Part shown: positions 32,375 to 40,504 of the stretch, in pieces
Layout: the number at the start of each line of letters is the position of its first letter
Numbering within the stretch: the stretch's first letter is position 1
Origin: Pseudarthrobacter sp. SSS035
Lineage (GTDB): Bacteria > Actinomycetota > Actinomycetes > Actinomycetales > Micrococcaceae
DNA length: 64,000 bases
Assembly (NCBI RefSeq): GCF_023273875.1
Contig: NZ_CP096882.1
Span: 4,340,001 to 4,404,000, forward strand
Direction of reading: 5' to 3'
Notes under the pieces: model-generated
What the model was told of the DNA's origin: nothing
The model's input: only the letters and a program-made list of their open reading frames with translations
Database searches by the model: none
Made by a program: the position numbers and the translations under genes

Positions 32375-32986
32375 TCAGAGCCGCCGCACGGGTTGGCGGA
32401 GGATGGTTTTGAGCCTTTCCGGTGCCACCCGGCGGGCGTCGGTGAGGTAGATCTCGTGGTGCAGGCCGGCAAATCCGAAGCCCTTGGACGGCATGTATTC
32501 ACTGTGCAGGCGGTGCAGCGTGGGGGCCTCGTCGTCGTAGCTGCCGATGTGCAGGATCTGCAGCGAGAGGCCTTCATCGAGGGTCTCAAGGCGGAGCAGG
32601 TCCAGCCCCGGAACGTTCTTCGCCGCAGCCTTCGCGATACCGTCCTGCACCTCGGATGCGCCGATCCAGCCCGGCTGATGGATCATCATGGTCCACTTCC
32701 AGCTGTCCTTCTCACCCCTGGTGAAGGCGTCAGGATCGTCTGCTGTCCACAGGCCCTCCAACGGCCCGACGACGTAGTCCCGGCCCGCGTGCTTGCTGGC
32801 GAACTTGAGGGCGTAGGACACCGAATACAGGGCTTCGAGGGCGGCGGCATAGGCGGGGGCCGTCCCCGGGTTACCGTGCCCGTCCAGCATCAGGTAGCTC
32901 AGTGGAGGGACGGTGACCGTCTCGAAGTCCCGGGCCCGGGGCGCGTACAGATCCTTGAACTGTTTCTTGACGTCGTACTTGTCCAT
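32375..32986 (-). CDS. GyrI-like small-molecule-binding protein
   Basis: A 203-residue GyrI-like domain protein (family of SbmC/BmrR ligand-binding domains) without a DNA-binding part. The region PLSYLMLDGHGNPGTAPAY and the later ALKFASKH...VVGPLEGLW are typical of this group. Members bind hydrophobic compounds, and some hydrolyse cyclopropanoid toxins; which applies here is unknown. The ATG at 32986 is preferred over one 5 codons earlier because a GGGGG run lies directly upstream. It follows polA by 54 nt. Confidence 0.8.
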   Translation of the reverse strand: MDKYDVKKQFKDLYAPRARDFETVTVPPLSYLMLDGHGNPGTAPAYAAALEALYSVSYALKFASKHAGRDYVVGPLEGLWTADDPDAFTRGEKDSWKWTMMIHQPGWIGASEVQDGIAKAAAKNVPGLDLLRLETLDEGLSLQILHIGSYDDEAPTLHRLHSEYMPSKGFGFAGLHHEIYLTDARRVAPERLKTILRQPVRRL

Positions 32987-33040
32987 CGCGCCCCCGCCCA
33001 TTCGTTCCCAGCAGCCCGTTCCCGGCCCGTTCCCAGCAGC

Positions 33041-35857
33041 CTAGTGGCCGGCGTCGTACCAGCTGGGGCCCACACCGATCTGGACATCCAGCGGGACGCT
33101 GAGGTCCGCGGCGGAGCCCATCTGCTCGGTGACGAGCTTCTCCACCGCAACACGCTCGCCGGCTGCGACTTCAAGGACCAGTTCGTCGTGGACCTGCAGG
33201 AGCATGCGCGACTTCAGGCCCTGGGCCGCCAGTTCAGCGTGCACGCCCAGCATGGCGCGTTTGATGATGTCAGCGGCCGATCCCTGGATGGGTGAGTTCA
33301 GGGCGATGCGCTCCGCGTTTTCGCGCAGCTGCCGGTCCGTGCTGGTGAGGTCCGGCAGGTAGCGGCGACGCCCCTCGATGGTGGCCGTATAGCCGTCCAC
33401 CCGGGCCTGGTCCACCACACCGCGAAGGTAGTCGCGGACAGCGCCGAACCGGTCAAAGTAGTCCTTCATCAGCGTGCGGGCCTCGTCCACGGAAATTTCC
33501 AGCTGCTTGGACAGGCCAAACGAAGTCAGGCCATAGGCGAGGCCGTAGGACATCGCCTTGACCTTGGAGCGCATGGCACTGGTGACTTCCTCGGTGGGCA
33601 CGTGGAAGATGTTCGAGCCCACAAACCGGTGGAGGTCTTCGCCGTCCTGGTAGGCCTGGATCAGGCCTGCGTCGCCCGAAAGGTGCGCCATGATCCGCAT
33701 TTCGATCTGTGAGTAGTCCGCGGACAGCAGGCACTCGTAGCCGTCGCTGACCACAAAGATGCCGCGGACGCGACGGCCTTCCTCGCTGCGGATGGGGATG
33801 TTCTGCAGGTTGGGATTGTTGGAGGAGATCCGGCCCGTCGCTGCCACGTTCTGCGCGTAGGTGGTGTGGATCCGGCCGTCTTCGGTCACGGACTTCTTGA
33901 GCGACTCCAGCATCTGGCGCAGCTTCGACGACTCCCGGTGCGCCATCAGCTGGACCAGGAATTCGTGGCCGGTCTTTTCCAGCAGGTTCTTCAGCGACGC
34001 GGCATCGGTGGTGTAGCCGGACTTGATCTTCTTCGTTTTCGGCAATTCGAGTTCGTCAAAGAGCACGGTCTGCAGCTGCTTGGGCGATCCGAGATTAACC
34101 TCGTGGCCGATCGCGGCGAAGGCAAGTTCCTGCGCGTTGTCGATCACTTTGGCCAGATCGGCGATCTGGTCGTCCATGCGCGGCAGGTCGATGGCGATGC
34201 CCGCGGTTTCCATGTCGGCCAGCACCCGGCTGACGGGCAGCTCCAGGGTGGTCAGCAGGTCCCCAGCCTTGCGTTCGGTGAGTTCTGATGCGAAGTGCCG
34301 GCTCAGGGCCTGGACCACGGCCGCCACCTGGACCAGCGCGCCGGCAGCGGCGGCGTCGTCGCCGTCGAACGCCAGCTCCAGCTGGCCCGCCTTGGAGGTC
34401 TCAGACGGAACACTGACGTTGAGGTGGTGCTGGGCCAACTCGGCGAGTTCATACGTGCGGCGGTCCGGCTGGATGAGGTATCCGGAAATTGAGGAGTCAT
34501 CCACCACGCCTTCCAGTCCCAGGCCGCGGCTGGACAGGGCCTTGAGCGCAGCCTTGTAGCCGTGCATGACCTTTGACGAGCTTTCATCACGCAGCCAGTC
34601 CGCCAGGACGTTTTCGGCTGCGGCGTCCTGCGCGGCGAGGTCGATATAGACGGCGGCATCGTCACGGACAATGGCCAGTGCGGCGGCGTCCTCGCCGATC
34701 CGCCCGGGCACCAGGTCGACGGCGACCGCGGACGTCTTGCCAGCGCCGGCCGCCAGGAAGGCACCCAGCTCGGCGGCCCCTGCGGGAGTCACGAAGTCGG
34801 GCGCGGCGATGGTTTCGCGCTCCGCAGATTCCACGTCTTCACTGCCGTACAGGGCAAAGAGCCGGGTACGGATGGTCTTGAATTCAAGTTCGTCGAACAA
34901 CGCCTCCAGCGCGGCTTCGTCCGGCCGCGGTTCCGCGAGATCGTCCAGGGTGAGTGGGAGTTCGAGATCCGTGTGGAGCCTGTTCAGGCGTCGGTTGCGT
35001 TTGACGTCCTCCACGTTTTCCCGGAGGGCATCGCCCACCTTGCCGCCGATCGCATCCAGGTGCTCGAGGACGCCCTCAAGACCGCCGTAAAGGTTGATCC
35101 ACTTGGCCGCGGTTTTAGGGCCGACGCCCGGAACGCCCGGGAGGTTGTCCGCGGTCTCCCCCACCAAAGCGGCAAGGTCCGAATACTGCGCGGGCGTCAC
35201 AAAATACTTTTCCTGGATGGCTGCCGCGTCCATCCGGGGAATGTCGCTGACGCCCTTTCGCGGGTACAGCACAAAAACGTTGTCCGTGATCAGCTGGAAG
35301 GCGTCACGGTCGCCCGAGACGAGCAGCACCTCGAAACCGGCCTTTTCCCCCATGGCGGCGAGGGTGGCCAGGATGTCATCTGCCTCATAGCCGGGCAGTT
35401 TGATGGTTTTGATGCCCCAAGCGCCCATGACCTTGTCGATGAGGTCGATCTGGCCGCTCATCTCACGGGGCGTTTCGTTGCGTCCGCCCTTGTACTCGCT
35501 GTACTCGGCTTTCCGGTGAGTGGTGTCATCCGAGACGTCGAAGGCGACACAAATGTGGGTGGGCTTCTGTTCCTTGATCAGGTTGATGAGCATGGACGTG
35601 AAACCGTGGATGGCGTTGGTGTGCTGTCCGTTGGCGGTGGAGAACTTGTCCGCCGGCAAAGCGAAGAACGCGCGGAACGCCATCGAGTGGCCATCCAGCA
35701 CCAGGAGCCGCGGCTGGCCGGTGATGGGAGGCACCGGGGCTTCCGTGGCGGAAACCTGGCCTCCGGCCGGCAGGACGTTGATGTCCTGCAGGGCAGCATC
35801 AGCGTCAAGTACTGCGGTCTCGGACGGGAAGGGGGCCGGTTTGGTAGTTTCACTCAC
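33041..35857 (-). CDS. polA: DNA polymerase I
   Basis: A 938-residue DNA polymerase I, which fills gaps in repair and removes Okazaki primers. The 5'-3' exonuclease domain starts near residue 55 (LLVLDGHSMAFRAFFAL) with a helix-hairpin-helix (PGVPGVGPKTAAKW). The middle 3'-5' proofreading fold lacks the DxE metal motif (VAVDLVPGRIGE), as in other Actinobacteria. Polymerase motifs A (ADYSQIEMRIMAHLSGD), B (AMSYGLAYGLTSFGLS) and C (QVHDELVLEV) are intact. The GTG at 35857 is chosen; TAGGCT lies 7 nt upstream. An ATG 7 codons earlier is an alternative but would run into the divergent promoter. Confidence 0.96.
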   Translation of the reverse strand: MSETTKPAPFPSETAVLDADAALQDINVLPAGGQVSATEAPVPPITGQPRLLVLDGHSMAFRAFFALPADKFSTANGQHTNAIHGFTSMLINLIKEQKPTHICVAFDVSDDTTHRKAEYSEYKGGRNETPREMSGQIDLIDKVMGAWGIKTIKLPGYEADDILATLAAMGEKAGFEVLLVSGDRDAFQLITDNVFVLYPRKGVSDIPRMDAAAIQEKYFVTPAQYSDLAALVGETADNLPGVPGVGPKTAAKWINLYGGLEGVLEHLDAIGGKVGDALRENVEDVKRNRRLNRLHTDLELPLTLDDLAEPRPDEAALEALFDELEFKTIRTRLFALYGSEDVESAERETIAAPDFVTPAGAAELGAFLAAGAGKTSAVAVDLVPGRIGEDAAALAIVRDDAAVYIDLAAQDAAAENVLADWLRDESSSKVMHGYKAALKALSSRGLGLEGVVDDSSISGYLIQPDRRTYELAELAQHHLNVSVPSETSKAGQLELAFDGDDAAAAGALVQVAAVVQALSRHFASELTERKAGDLLTTLELPVSRVLADMETAGIAIDLPRMDDQIADLAKVIDNAQELAFAAIGHEVNLGSPKQLQTVLFDELELPKTKKIKSGYTTDAASLKNLLEKTGHEFLVQLMAHRESSKLRQMLESLKKSVTEDGRIHTTYAQNVAATGRISSNNPNLQNIPIRSEEGRRVRGIFVVSDGYECLLSADYSQIEMRIMAHLSGDAGLIQAYQDGEDLHRFVGSNIFHVPTEEVTSAMRSKVKAMSYGLAYGLTSFGLSKQLEISVDEARTLMKDYFDRFGAVRDYLRGVVDQARVDGYTATIEGRRRYLPDLTSTDRQLRENAERIALNSPIQGSAADIIKRAMLGVHAELAAQGLKSRMLLQVHDELVLEVAAGERVAVEKLVTEQMGSAADLSVPLDVQIGVGPSWYDAGH

Positions 35858-35879
35858 AGGTGCCAGCCTAGTTCCCATG
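35858..35879. promoter_or_regulatory. 22-bp bidirectional promoter core, polA/paaI
   Basis: Exactly 22 bp separate the polA GTG (minus) and the thioesterase ATG at 35880 (plus). The polA -10 box TAGGCT occupies 35870-35865 and a plus-strand TAGTTC occupies 35869-35874; they overlap at the TA. Spacing to the start codons is 7 and 5 nt. The arrangement copies the coaE/yigZ region. Confidence 0.55.
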
Positions 35880-36350
35880 ATGGACAATTTCACGCCCGGG
35901 CCCTTCACTGAGGAATTGGTCACAGCAGGCATCCCGGCGCACCTCCACGACTGGCTCGGCCGCCTGGGCATCGGCGCCCTGGTGGTGAAGATGGGGATCC
36001 ACTTCCTGGAGATGAGCCCGGAACGAACGGTGGCCACCATGCCGGTGGAAGGGAACACCCAGGTGGCGGGCATCCTCCACGGCGGCGCCCATGTGGTGCT
36101 GGCCGAAACCCTGGGGTCCTTCGCCGCCGGGATGCACGCCGGCGCCGGCAGGCATGCCCTGGGCATCGAAGTGAGCGCCACCCACCACCGTGCAATCGCT
36201 GCGGGCACCGTGACAGGTACCTGCACCGCGATCCACCTGGGCCGGACACTGACAACGCATGAAATCGTGATGACCGACGAACAAGGCCGCCGCCTCTCCA
36301 CCGCACGCCTCACCAACATGCTGCGGGACAACGAGCCCGCGGAGGCCTAA
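35880..36350 (+). CDS. PaaI-type hotdog thioesterase
   Basis: A 156-residue single-domain hotdog thioesterase of the PaaI group, which hydrolyses acyl- or phenylacyl-CoA. The key block VAGILHGGAHVVLAETLGS (residues ~60-80) carries the HGG motif and a catalytic Glu/Asp position. The C-terminal strand region VTGTCTAIHLGRTLTTHEIVM completes the fold (quoted in part). Two adjacent ATGs exist (35877 and 35880); the second fits the -10 spacing better. The substrate is unknown. Confidence 0.87.
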   Translation: MDNFTPGPFTEELVTAGIPAHLHDWLGRLGIGALVVKMGIHFLEMSPERTVATMPVEGNTQVAGILHGGAHVVLAETLGSFAAGMHAGAGRHALGIEVSATHHRAIAAGTVTGTCTAIHLGRTLTTHEIVMTDEQGRRLSTARLTNMLRDNEPAEA

Positions 36351-36372
36351 GCGCCTCCGTCCGTTCAGCTCC

Positions 36373-36930
36373 CTAGCGTGCCGTAACCGGGGACGTGAAG
36401 GTGTAGCGGAGCTCCACTATGCCGCGGCCCAAGGTGCGGGACGCCGTCAACTCAAGTGGCGCCGTCGGGCCCTCCAATGGCAGCAGCCGTTTGCCGTCTC
36501 CCAAGACCACGGGGATGACAGAAAGGATGAGGTCATCCAGCAGTCCTGCGTTGGCGAACTGCGCAGCGAGGTTGCCGCCGCCCACCACCCAGACGTTCAT
36601 GCCGCCGGCATGGTCCTTGAAGTCCTGGATGAACTCCTGGACGGGTCCGCGGACGAACGTGATGTCCGTGCCGGCCGGGGCAACGTGCTCGTGCCGGGTA
36701 AACACATAACAGGGTGTGGAAGGGTACGGCCAGTTGCCGGGTTCGTGCTCCATCAGCCAGGCGTACGTCTCGCCGCCCATCACGATGCAGCCGATGCCGG
36801 CCATGAAGGTTTCGTAGCTTTCCTTGCCGCCCTCGAAGCCATCGAACTCGAGAAGCCAGGCGAGGTCATCCTTGGTGGTGGCGATGAACCCGTCAATGGA
36901 GGCCGCGACAAAATACTGGATCCTTGACAT
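36373..36930 (-). CDS. Dihydrofolate reductase-family (RibD C-terminal) protein
   Basis: A 185-residue protein of the RibD_C/DHFR-like family (YwjB/YyaP type). It has the N-terminal strand IQYFVAASIDGFIA, IVMGGETYAW, the NADPH-binding WVVGGGNLAAQFANAGLLD and the conserved LSVIPVVLGDGKRLLP. Such proteins are probable NADPH reductases of unknown substrate rather than true folate enzymes. The ATG at 36930 lies 6 nt after TAATCT. It is convergent with the thioesterase gene, 22 nt apart. Confidence 0.88.
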   Translation of the reverse strand: MSRIQYFVAASIDGFIATTKDDLAWLLEFDGFEGGKESYETFMAGIGCIVMGGETYAWLMEHEPGNWPYPSTPCYVFTRHEHVAPAGTDITFVRGPVQEFIQDFKDHAGGMNVWVVGGGNLAAQFANAGLLDDLILSVIPVVLGDGKRLLPLEGPTAPLELTASRTLGRGIVELRYTFTSPVTAR

Positions 36931-36936
36931 GGAACC

Positions 36937-36942
36937 AGATTA
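36937..36942 (-). promoter_or_regulatory. -10 box of the DHFR-like gene
   Basis: TAATCT on the minus strand is followed by GGTTCC and the ATG at 36930, giving a probable leaderless start. Confidence 0.55.
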
Positions 36943-36969
36943 GCCCTGCGGCGTTGACGCGCTGAAGGC

Positions 36970-37191
36970 CTATTTGCTGAAGTACGGAATGATCAGGTAA
37001 AGCCCGAACAGCACAGCAACGCCGCAGAGGCCAAAGCAGGTGTAGGCGAAGTAGCGCGTGGTGCGGGGTGAGGCCTGCCGGGCGTCACCGGCGATGGCCG
37101 TCAGCCGCACGCCCAATGAATACAGGACCACAACGGTCACCGCGGACACCAGGGTGGCACCTGCCACTGTCAAGAGTTCCAACCACTTCAT
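36970..37191 (-). CDS. Small two-helix membrane protein behind pit
   Basis: A 73-residue protein with two predicted membrane helices (about 6-28 and 50-70) and a short charged link rich in Arg and Thr. Its ATG overlaps the stop of the phosphate transporter gene (ATGA), so translation is coupled. I do not recognise a named family. The coupling suggests a stabilising or accessory partner of the transporter, but this is inference. Confidence 0.75.
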   Translation of the reverse strand: MKWLELLTVAGATLVSAVTVVVLYSLGVRLTAIAGDARQASPRTTRYFAYTCFGLCGVAVLFGLYLIIPYFSK

Positions 37192-38405
37192 CGCTGAACA
37201 TCCTCGTGCTGGTTCGCCTTGGCACGGGCCCGGGCGAAGGCTTTCTTCTTGGCAAAGCGGACGGCCTGGCCCGCTTCTTCGACTTCCACGGCATTGTGGT
37301 GGCCCACCGCGGACTTCCGGGAGTAGGCGAACATAAACAGCACCGCGGCGGTGCCGGCGACGGCGGCAATCACCACACCCACCACGCCGGTCTTCACGAG
37401 CAGCGCGGTCAGCGCGCCCACAACGCCGGCGGCGGGAAGTGTAAACAGCCAGCCCAGGGCGATCTTGCCCACCATGTTCCACCGCACCGTGGTGCCCTTA
37501 CGGCCCATGCCGGACCCGATGACGGACCCTGACGCCACCTGGGTAGTGGACAGGGCGAAGCCCAGGTGGGAAGACGCAAGGATGGCAGAGGCGGTACTGG
37601 TCTCGGCCGCGAATCCCTGGGCAGGCTTGACCTCGGTGAGCCCGGAACCCATGGTCCGGATGATGCGCCAGCCACCTGCGTAGGTGCCGACGGCGATGGC
37701 CAGGGCGCATGCCGTGATGACCCAGAACTGCGGGCCCGAACCCGGGGCCTGGGTGCCGGCGGAAATCAGCACCAGGGTGATGATGCCCATGGTCTTCTGG
37801 GCGTCGTTGGTGCCGTGGGCCAGCGCCACCAGGCTGGACGTGAAGATCTGGCCGGTGCGGAACCCGCCCCGCTTCTGCGTCAGCTTGCCGCCGGTTTCCG
37901 GATCGTGCCGCGACGTCAGGGCATACGCGAGCCGAGTGCAGAGGTACGCCACCAGGCCGGCAATGAGCGGCGCGAAGATGGCGGGCAGGATGACCTTCTG
38001 GAGCAGGGTTTCCAGGTTCACGGAATTGAACCCGATGCCGGCGATGGCCGCGCCGATCAGCCCGCCGAAGAGTGCGTGGGATGAGCTCGACGGCAGTCCC
38101 TTGAGCCAGGTGATCATGTTCCAGAGGATGGCGCCCATAAGGCCGGCGAAAATAATGTCCGGCGTGATCTGGACACCGTCGGAGCCTTCCCGGATGATGC
38201 CGCCGGAGACTGTTTTGGCCACTTCCGTCGACAGGAAGGCACCGACCAGGTTCAGGATTGCGGCGAGCGTCACAGCGGTCTTCGGTTTAATGGCACCGGT
38301 GGCGATGGGCGTAGCCATCGCATTCGCGGTGTCATGGAATCCGTTTGTGAAGTCGAAAAATAATGCCAGTCCGATGACCAGCGCCACCATAAAGGTGATA
38401 TCCAC
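37188..38405 (-). CDS. pit: PiT-family inorganic phosphate transporter
   Basis: A 405-residue PiT permease, a low-affinity importer of metal-phosphate driven by protons. The two signature repeats are FTNGFHDTANAMAT near the N-terminus and LVALAHGTNDAQKTMGI in the second half. About 10-11 membrane helices are expected, ending with a basic tail (FAKKKAFARARAKANQ). The GTG at 38405 is the chosen start, with only a weak ribosome site. A 147-nt region upstream separates it from the HAD-like gene. Confidence 0.94.
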   Translation of the reverse strand: MDITFMVALVIGLALFFDFTNGFHDTANAMATPIATGAIKPKTAVTLAAILNLVGAFLSTEVAKTVSGGIIREGSDGVQITPDIIFAGLMGAILWNMITWLKGLPSSSSHALFGGLIGAAIAGIGFNSVNLETLLQKVILPAIFAPLIAGLVAYLCTRLAYALTSRHDPETGGKLTQKRGGFRTGQIFTSSLVALAHGTNDAQKTMGIITLVLISAGTQAPGSGPQFWVITACALAIAVGTYAGGWRIIRTMGSGLTEVKPAQGFAAETSTASAILASSHLGFALSTTQVASGSVIGSGMGRKGTTVRWNMVGKIALGWLFTLPAAGVVGALTALLVKTGVVGVVIAAVAGTAAVLFMFAYSRKSAVGHHNAVEVEEAGQAVRFAKKKAFARARAKANQHEDVQR

Positions 38406-38552
38406 CTGTTGCCCAATCTGCAGAGTCGACGTTCAGCAGTTCCACTACCCGCCGTGCCCTGCAACGCATTATTCACCTGCAGTTCATGTGAAATGACCTG
38501 TGGAGTTAACAGAACCGGCGTGAAACCCTATCGATCGTACGCGTCCATGGCA

Positions 38553-39068
38553 TCAGGTCAAAAACAGCTGCTCCGTGACAAACCCACCGACGGCGGCTAG
38601 TTCGCCGGGAGAGATTCCCCGGCGCGGATCGGGCGACACCGTGAGGATGCGTCGGCCCAGGAATCCGGCCCACGCCAGTGCTACCTGTTCATAGCGGAGC
38701 TGATCGTCAATCCACACGATGCCATCCGGGGCGTTGGCCGCCAGGTCCTCCTGGAGGGCGGCAAGCTTCCACCAGCCCTCCCCCGTTCCGGCACCATCCG
38801 CTGTCAGGCAGGGCCAGTGGCCGCCGGCAAGTCCGATGGCAGGGCATAAGTAGTCCGCGGCCATCTCCTCCCAGCTGGTGAGCCACACGCACCGGACTCC
38901 AGGCAACCGGGAAAGCCGGTTCAGCCCGTCAACCAGCTGGCCCGCATACGCCACTTCGAGCACGCCGGCGTTCGCAAGTATCCAGCCGGAACCCCATGGC
39001 GTCGTGCCCGTTGCTCCGAACGGGCAAACGACGCCGTCGACGTCCAGGTACAGGGTGACGTTCCGCAC
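38553..39068 (-). CDS. HAD-like hydrolase, small
   Basis: A 171-residue protein beginning with a HAD nucleophile motif LYLDVDGVVCPFG (Asp8, Asp10). The central CVWLTSWEEMAA provides the Ser/Thr motif, and VWIDDQ near residue 118 supplies the acidic motif. It belongs to a group of compact HAD domains often annotated as hypothetical, some linked to RNA repair. The substrate is unknown. The GTG start at 39068 has GGGAG just upstream. Confidence 0.75.
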   Translation of the reverse strand: MRNVTLYLDVDGVVCPFGATGTTPWGSGWILANAGVLEVAYAGQLVDGLNRLSRLPGVRCVWLTSWEEMAADYLCPAIGLAGGHWPCLTADGAGTGEGWWKLAALQEDLAANAPDGIVWIDDQLRYEQVALAWAGFLGRRILTVSPDPRRGISPGELAAVGGFVTEQLFLT

Positions 39069-39116
39069 TGCCGCTCCCGGTCAGGCCGGCAGGCCCGGAA
39101 CGGCCCTTAAATGATT

Positions 39117-39159
39117 GAGGGGCTGCACGCATCAATGGTTGCATTGCGTGCAGCCCCTC
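39117..39159 (-). terminator. Long bulged hairpin downstream of the VOC gene
   Basis: Arms GAGGGGCTGCACG and its complement pair over 13 bp. A 3-nt bulge and a further 5-bp CAATG/CATTG stem close on a GTTG loop. The hairpin lies 85 nt past the stop of the 39244-39675 gene and 49 nt before the start of the HAD-like gene. It is most likely a terminator, although no long T-run follows. Confidence 0.65.
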
Positions 39160-39243
39160 CTCAAGGACTCGCGGATAAGCGGTGTCTCCCAGGCAGAGAA
39201 CGCCTTTGGTCCGTCGTTCTCTGTCCTGGTTGGACGTGGGAGC

Positions 39244-39675
39244 CTATGACGCGGGAGCGGCCTGGGGGTTGTTGACGTTGACCAGCCAGGCGGTGCCGAA
39301 CTTGTCGGTGCACATGCCGAAGATGTCGCCCCAGGGCGCCGGTTCCAGGGGAACGGTGACCGTGCCGCCGTCGGCGGACAGCTTCTCCCAATAGCCGCGC
39401 AGTTCAGCTTCGTCGTCGCCGCTGAGCGAAACCGAAATGGAGCTGCCGGTCGCGAGGTCCATGCCGTTCGGCGTGTCCGCCCCCATCAGGACCAGGCCGT
39501 TGCTGGCCGTCAGCATGCCGTGCATGATTTTGTCGGCTTCCGCCGGATCTTCGCTGGCGTGGAACTCCCCGAACGTGCTGAGGGCCAGGTCGCCGCCGAA
39601 GACGGACTGGTAGAAGGTCATCGCCTCGCGGGCGTTCTCGCGAAAGCCAAGGTAGGGGTTGAGCGTCGTTGGCAT
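39244..39675 (-). CDS. VOC-family (PhnB-like) protein
   Basis: A 143-residue protein of the vicinal-oxygen-chelate superfamily, PhnB/YjdN group. The start TLNPYLGFRENAREAMTFYQSVFGG and the ending FGMCTDKFGTAWLVN (quoted in part) are typical. These proteins resemble glyoxalases but usually lack a proven activity. The ATG has AAGGAGAA upstream. It stands alone between two hairpin-bounded regions. Confidence 0.87.
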   Translation of the reverse strand: MPTTLNPYLGFRENAREAMTFYQSVFGGDLALSTFGEFHASEDPAEADKIMHGMLTASNGLVLMGADTPNGMDLATGSSISVSLSGDDEAELRGYWEKLSADGGTVTVPLEPAPWGDIFGMCTDKFGTAWLVNVNNPQAAPAS

Positions 39676-39784
39676 GGCCGGTTCTCCTTGAAGTACAGAA
39701 CTGAAACGGAATCGGAACAGTCAACATCCTGCCGCACTTCCCGCCGCGTTCATAGGGTTCACGGAGCCTGATGCCCCGCAGTTT

Positions 39785-40504
39785 TCAGGGCATAAAGCGG
39801 TATCCCACACCAGGTTCCGTGAGGAGGTGGCGGGGTTTCCCGGGATCGGCCTCCAGCTTCCGCCGCAACTGGGCCATGTACACGCGCAGGTAGTTGGCTT
39901 CCGTCTGGTAGGCCGGTCCCCAGACGTCCAGCAGCAGCTGCTGCTGGGTCACCAGCCGGGCAGGGTTCCGGACCAGCAGTTCCAGGATGTTCCATTCGGT
40001 CGGCGTCAGCCGGACAACGTCCCCGTCCCTCGTGACCTGCCGCTGGGCCAAGTCCACGGTGAAGGAGGATGCGGCCACCGTGGGTGCCGACGCCGGATCC
40101 GGAACGCGGCGCAGGAGGGCCCGCAGGCGGGCCAACAGCTCGTCGAGTCCGAAGGGCTTGGTGATGTAGTCATCCGCACCGGCATCCAGGGCGTCGACTT
40201 TGTCCGATGAGCCGTGGCGTGCGGACAGCACGAGTACGGGCAGGCTGCTCCATCGACGGAGTTCCCGCAGGACTTCCGCTCCGTCCAGGTCCGGCAGTCC
40301 GAGGTCCAGGATCATTACGTCCGGCGGACGGTGGGAAGCGGCACGCAAGGCTGTGCCGCCGTCGGCCGCTGACTCCACGGCGTAACCGTGGGCCTGGAGC
40401 GTGATCCGGAGTGCCTTCAGCAGGTGGGGATCGTCGTCGACAACCAGCACACTGGTCCGGCGGCCGCCCTGCGTGCCGGAAGAACCAGCCTGGTCCGAAT
40501 TCAT
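39785..40504 (-). CDS. kdpE: KdpE-type response regulator
   Basis: A 239-residue OmpR/PhoB-class response regulator. The receiver domain has the acidic pair Asp23-Asp24-Asp25, the phosphoacceptor Asp67 in MILDLGLPDLDG and the conserved lysine in TKPFG. The C-terminal winged helix (residues ~140-235) has LTPTEWNILELLVRNPARLV and the terminal VGYRFMP. It is the second gene after the KdpD-like kinase with an ATGA overlap, so the two form a classical pair. No kdpFABC genes are in the window; the nearest target is the divergent APC transporter. Confidence 0.92.
   Translation of the reverse strand: MNSDQAGSSGTQGGRRTSVLVVDDDPHLLKALRITLQAHGYAVESAADGGTALRAASHRPPDVMILDLGLPDLDGAEVLRELRRWSSLPVLVLSARHGSSDKVDALDAGADDYITKPFGLDELLARLRALLRRVPDPASAPTVAASSFTVDLAQRQVTRDGDVVRLTPTEWNILELLVRNPARLVTQQQLLLDVWGPAYQTEANYLRVYMAQLRRKLEADPGKPRHLLTEPGVGYRFMP

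Noticed and set aside
32287..32589. In-frame N-terminal extension of the Eis-like protein
   Set aside because: The extra ~100 residues are the shadow of the GyrI-like gene in another frame, and family homology starts at the GTG at 32286.
33003..33041. Direct repeat of 14 bp (cgttcccagcagcc) between polA and the GyrI-like gene
   Set aside because: Only two copies, no stem and no mobile-element ends; probably a local duplication.
35882..36331. In-frame N-terminal extension of DNA polymerase I
   Set aside because: It lies opposite the thioesterase gene and has no similarity to polymerase I; the -10 box places the start at 35857.
38406..38552. Possible PHO box upstream of pit (GTTAACTCCAC and GGTCATTTCAC)
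   Set aside because: The two 11-nt units share too few bases with known PhoP/PhoB repeats to claim an operator without comparison to other phosphate genes.
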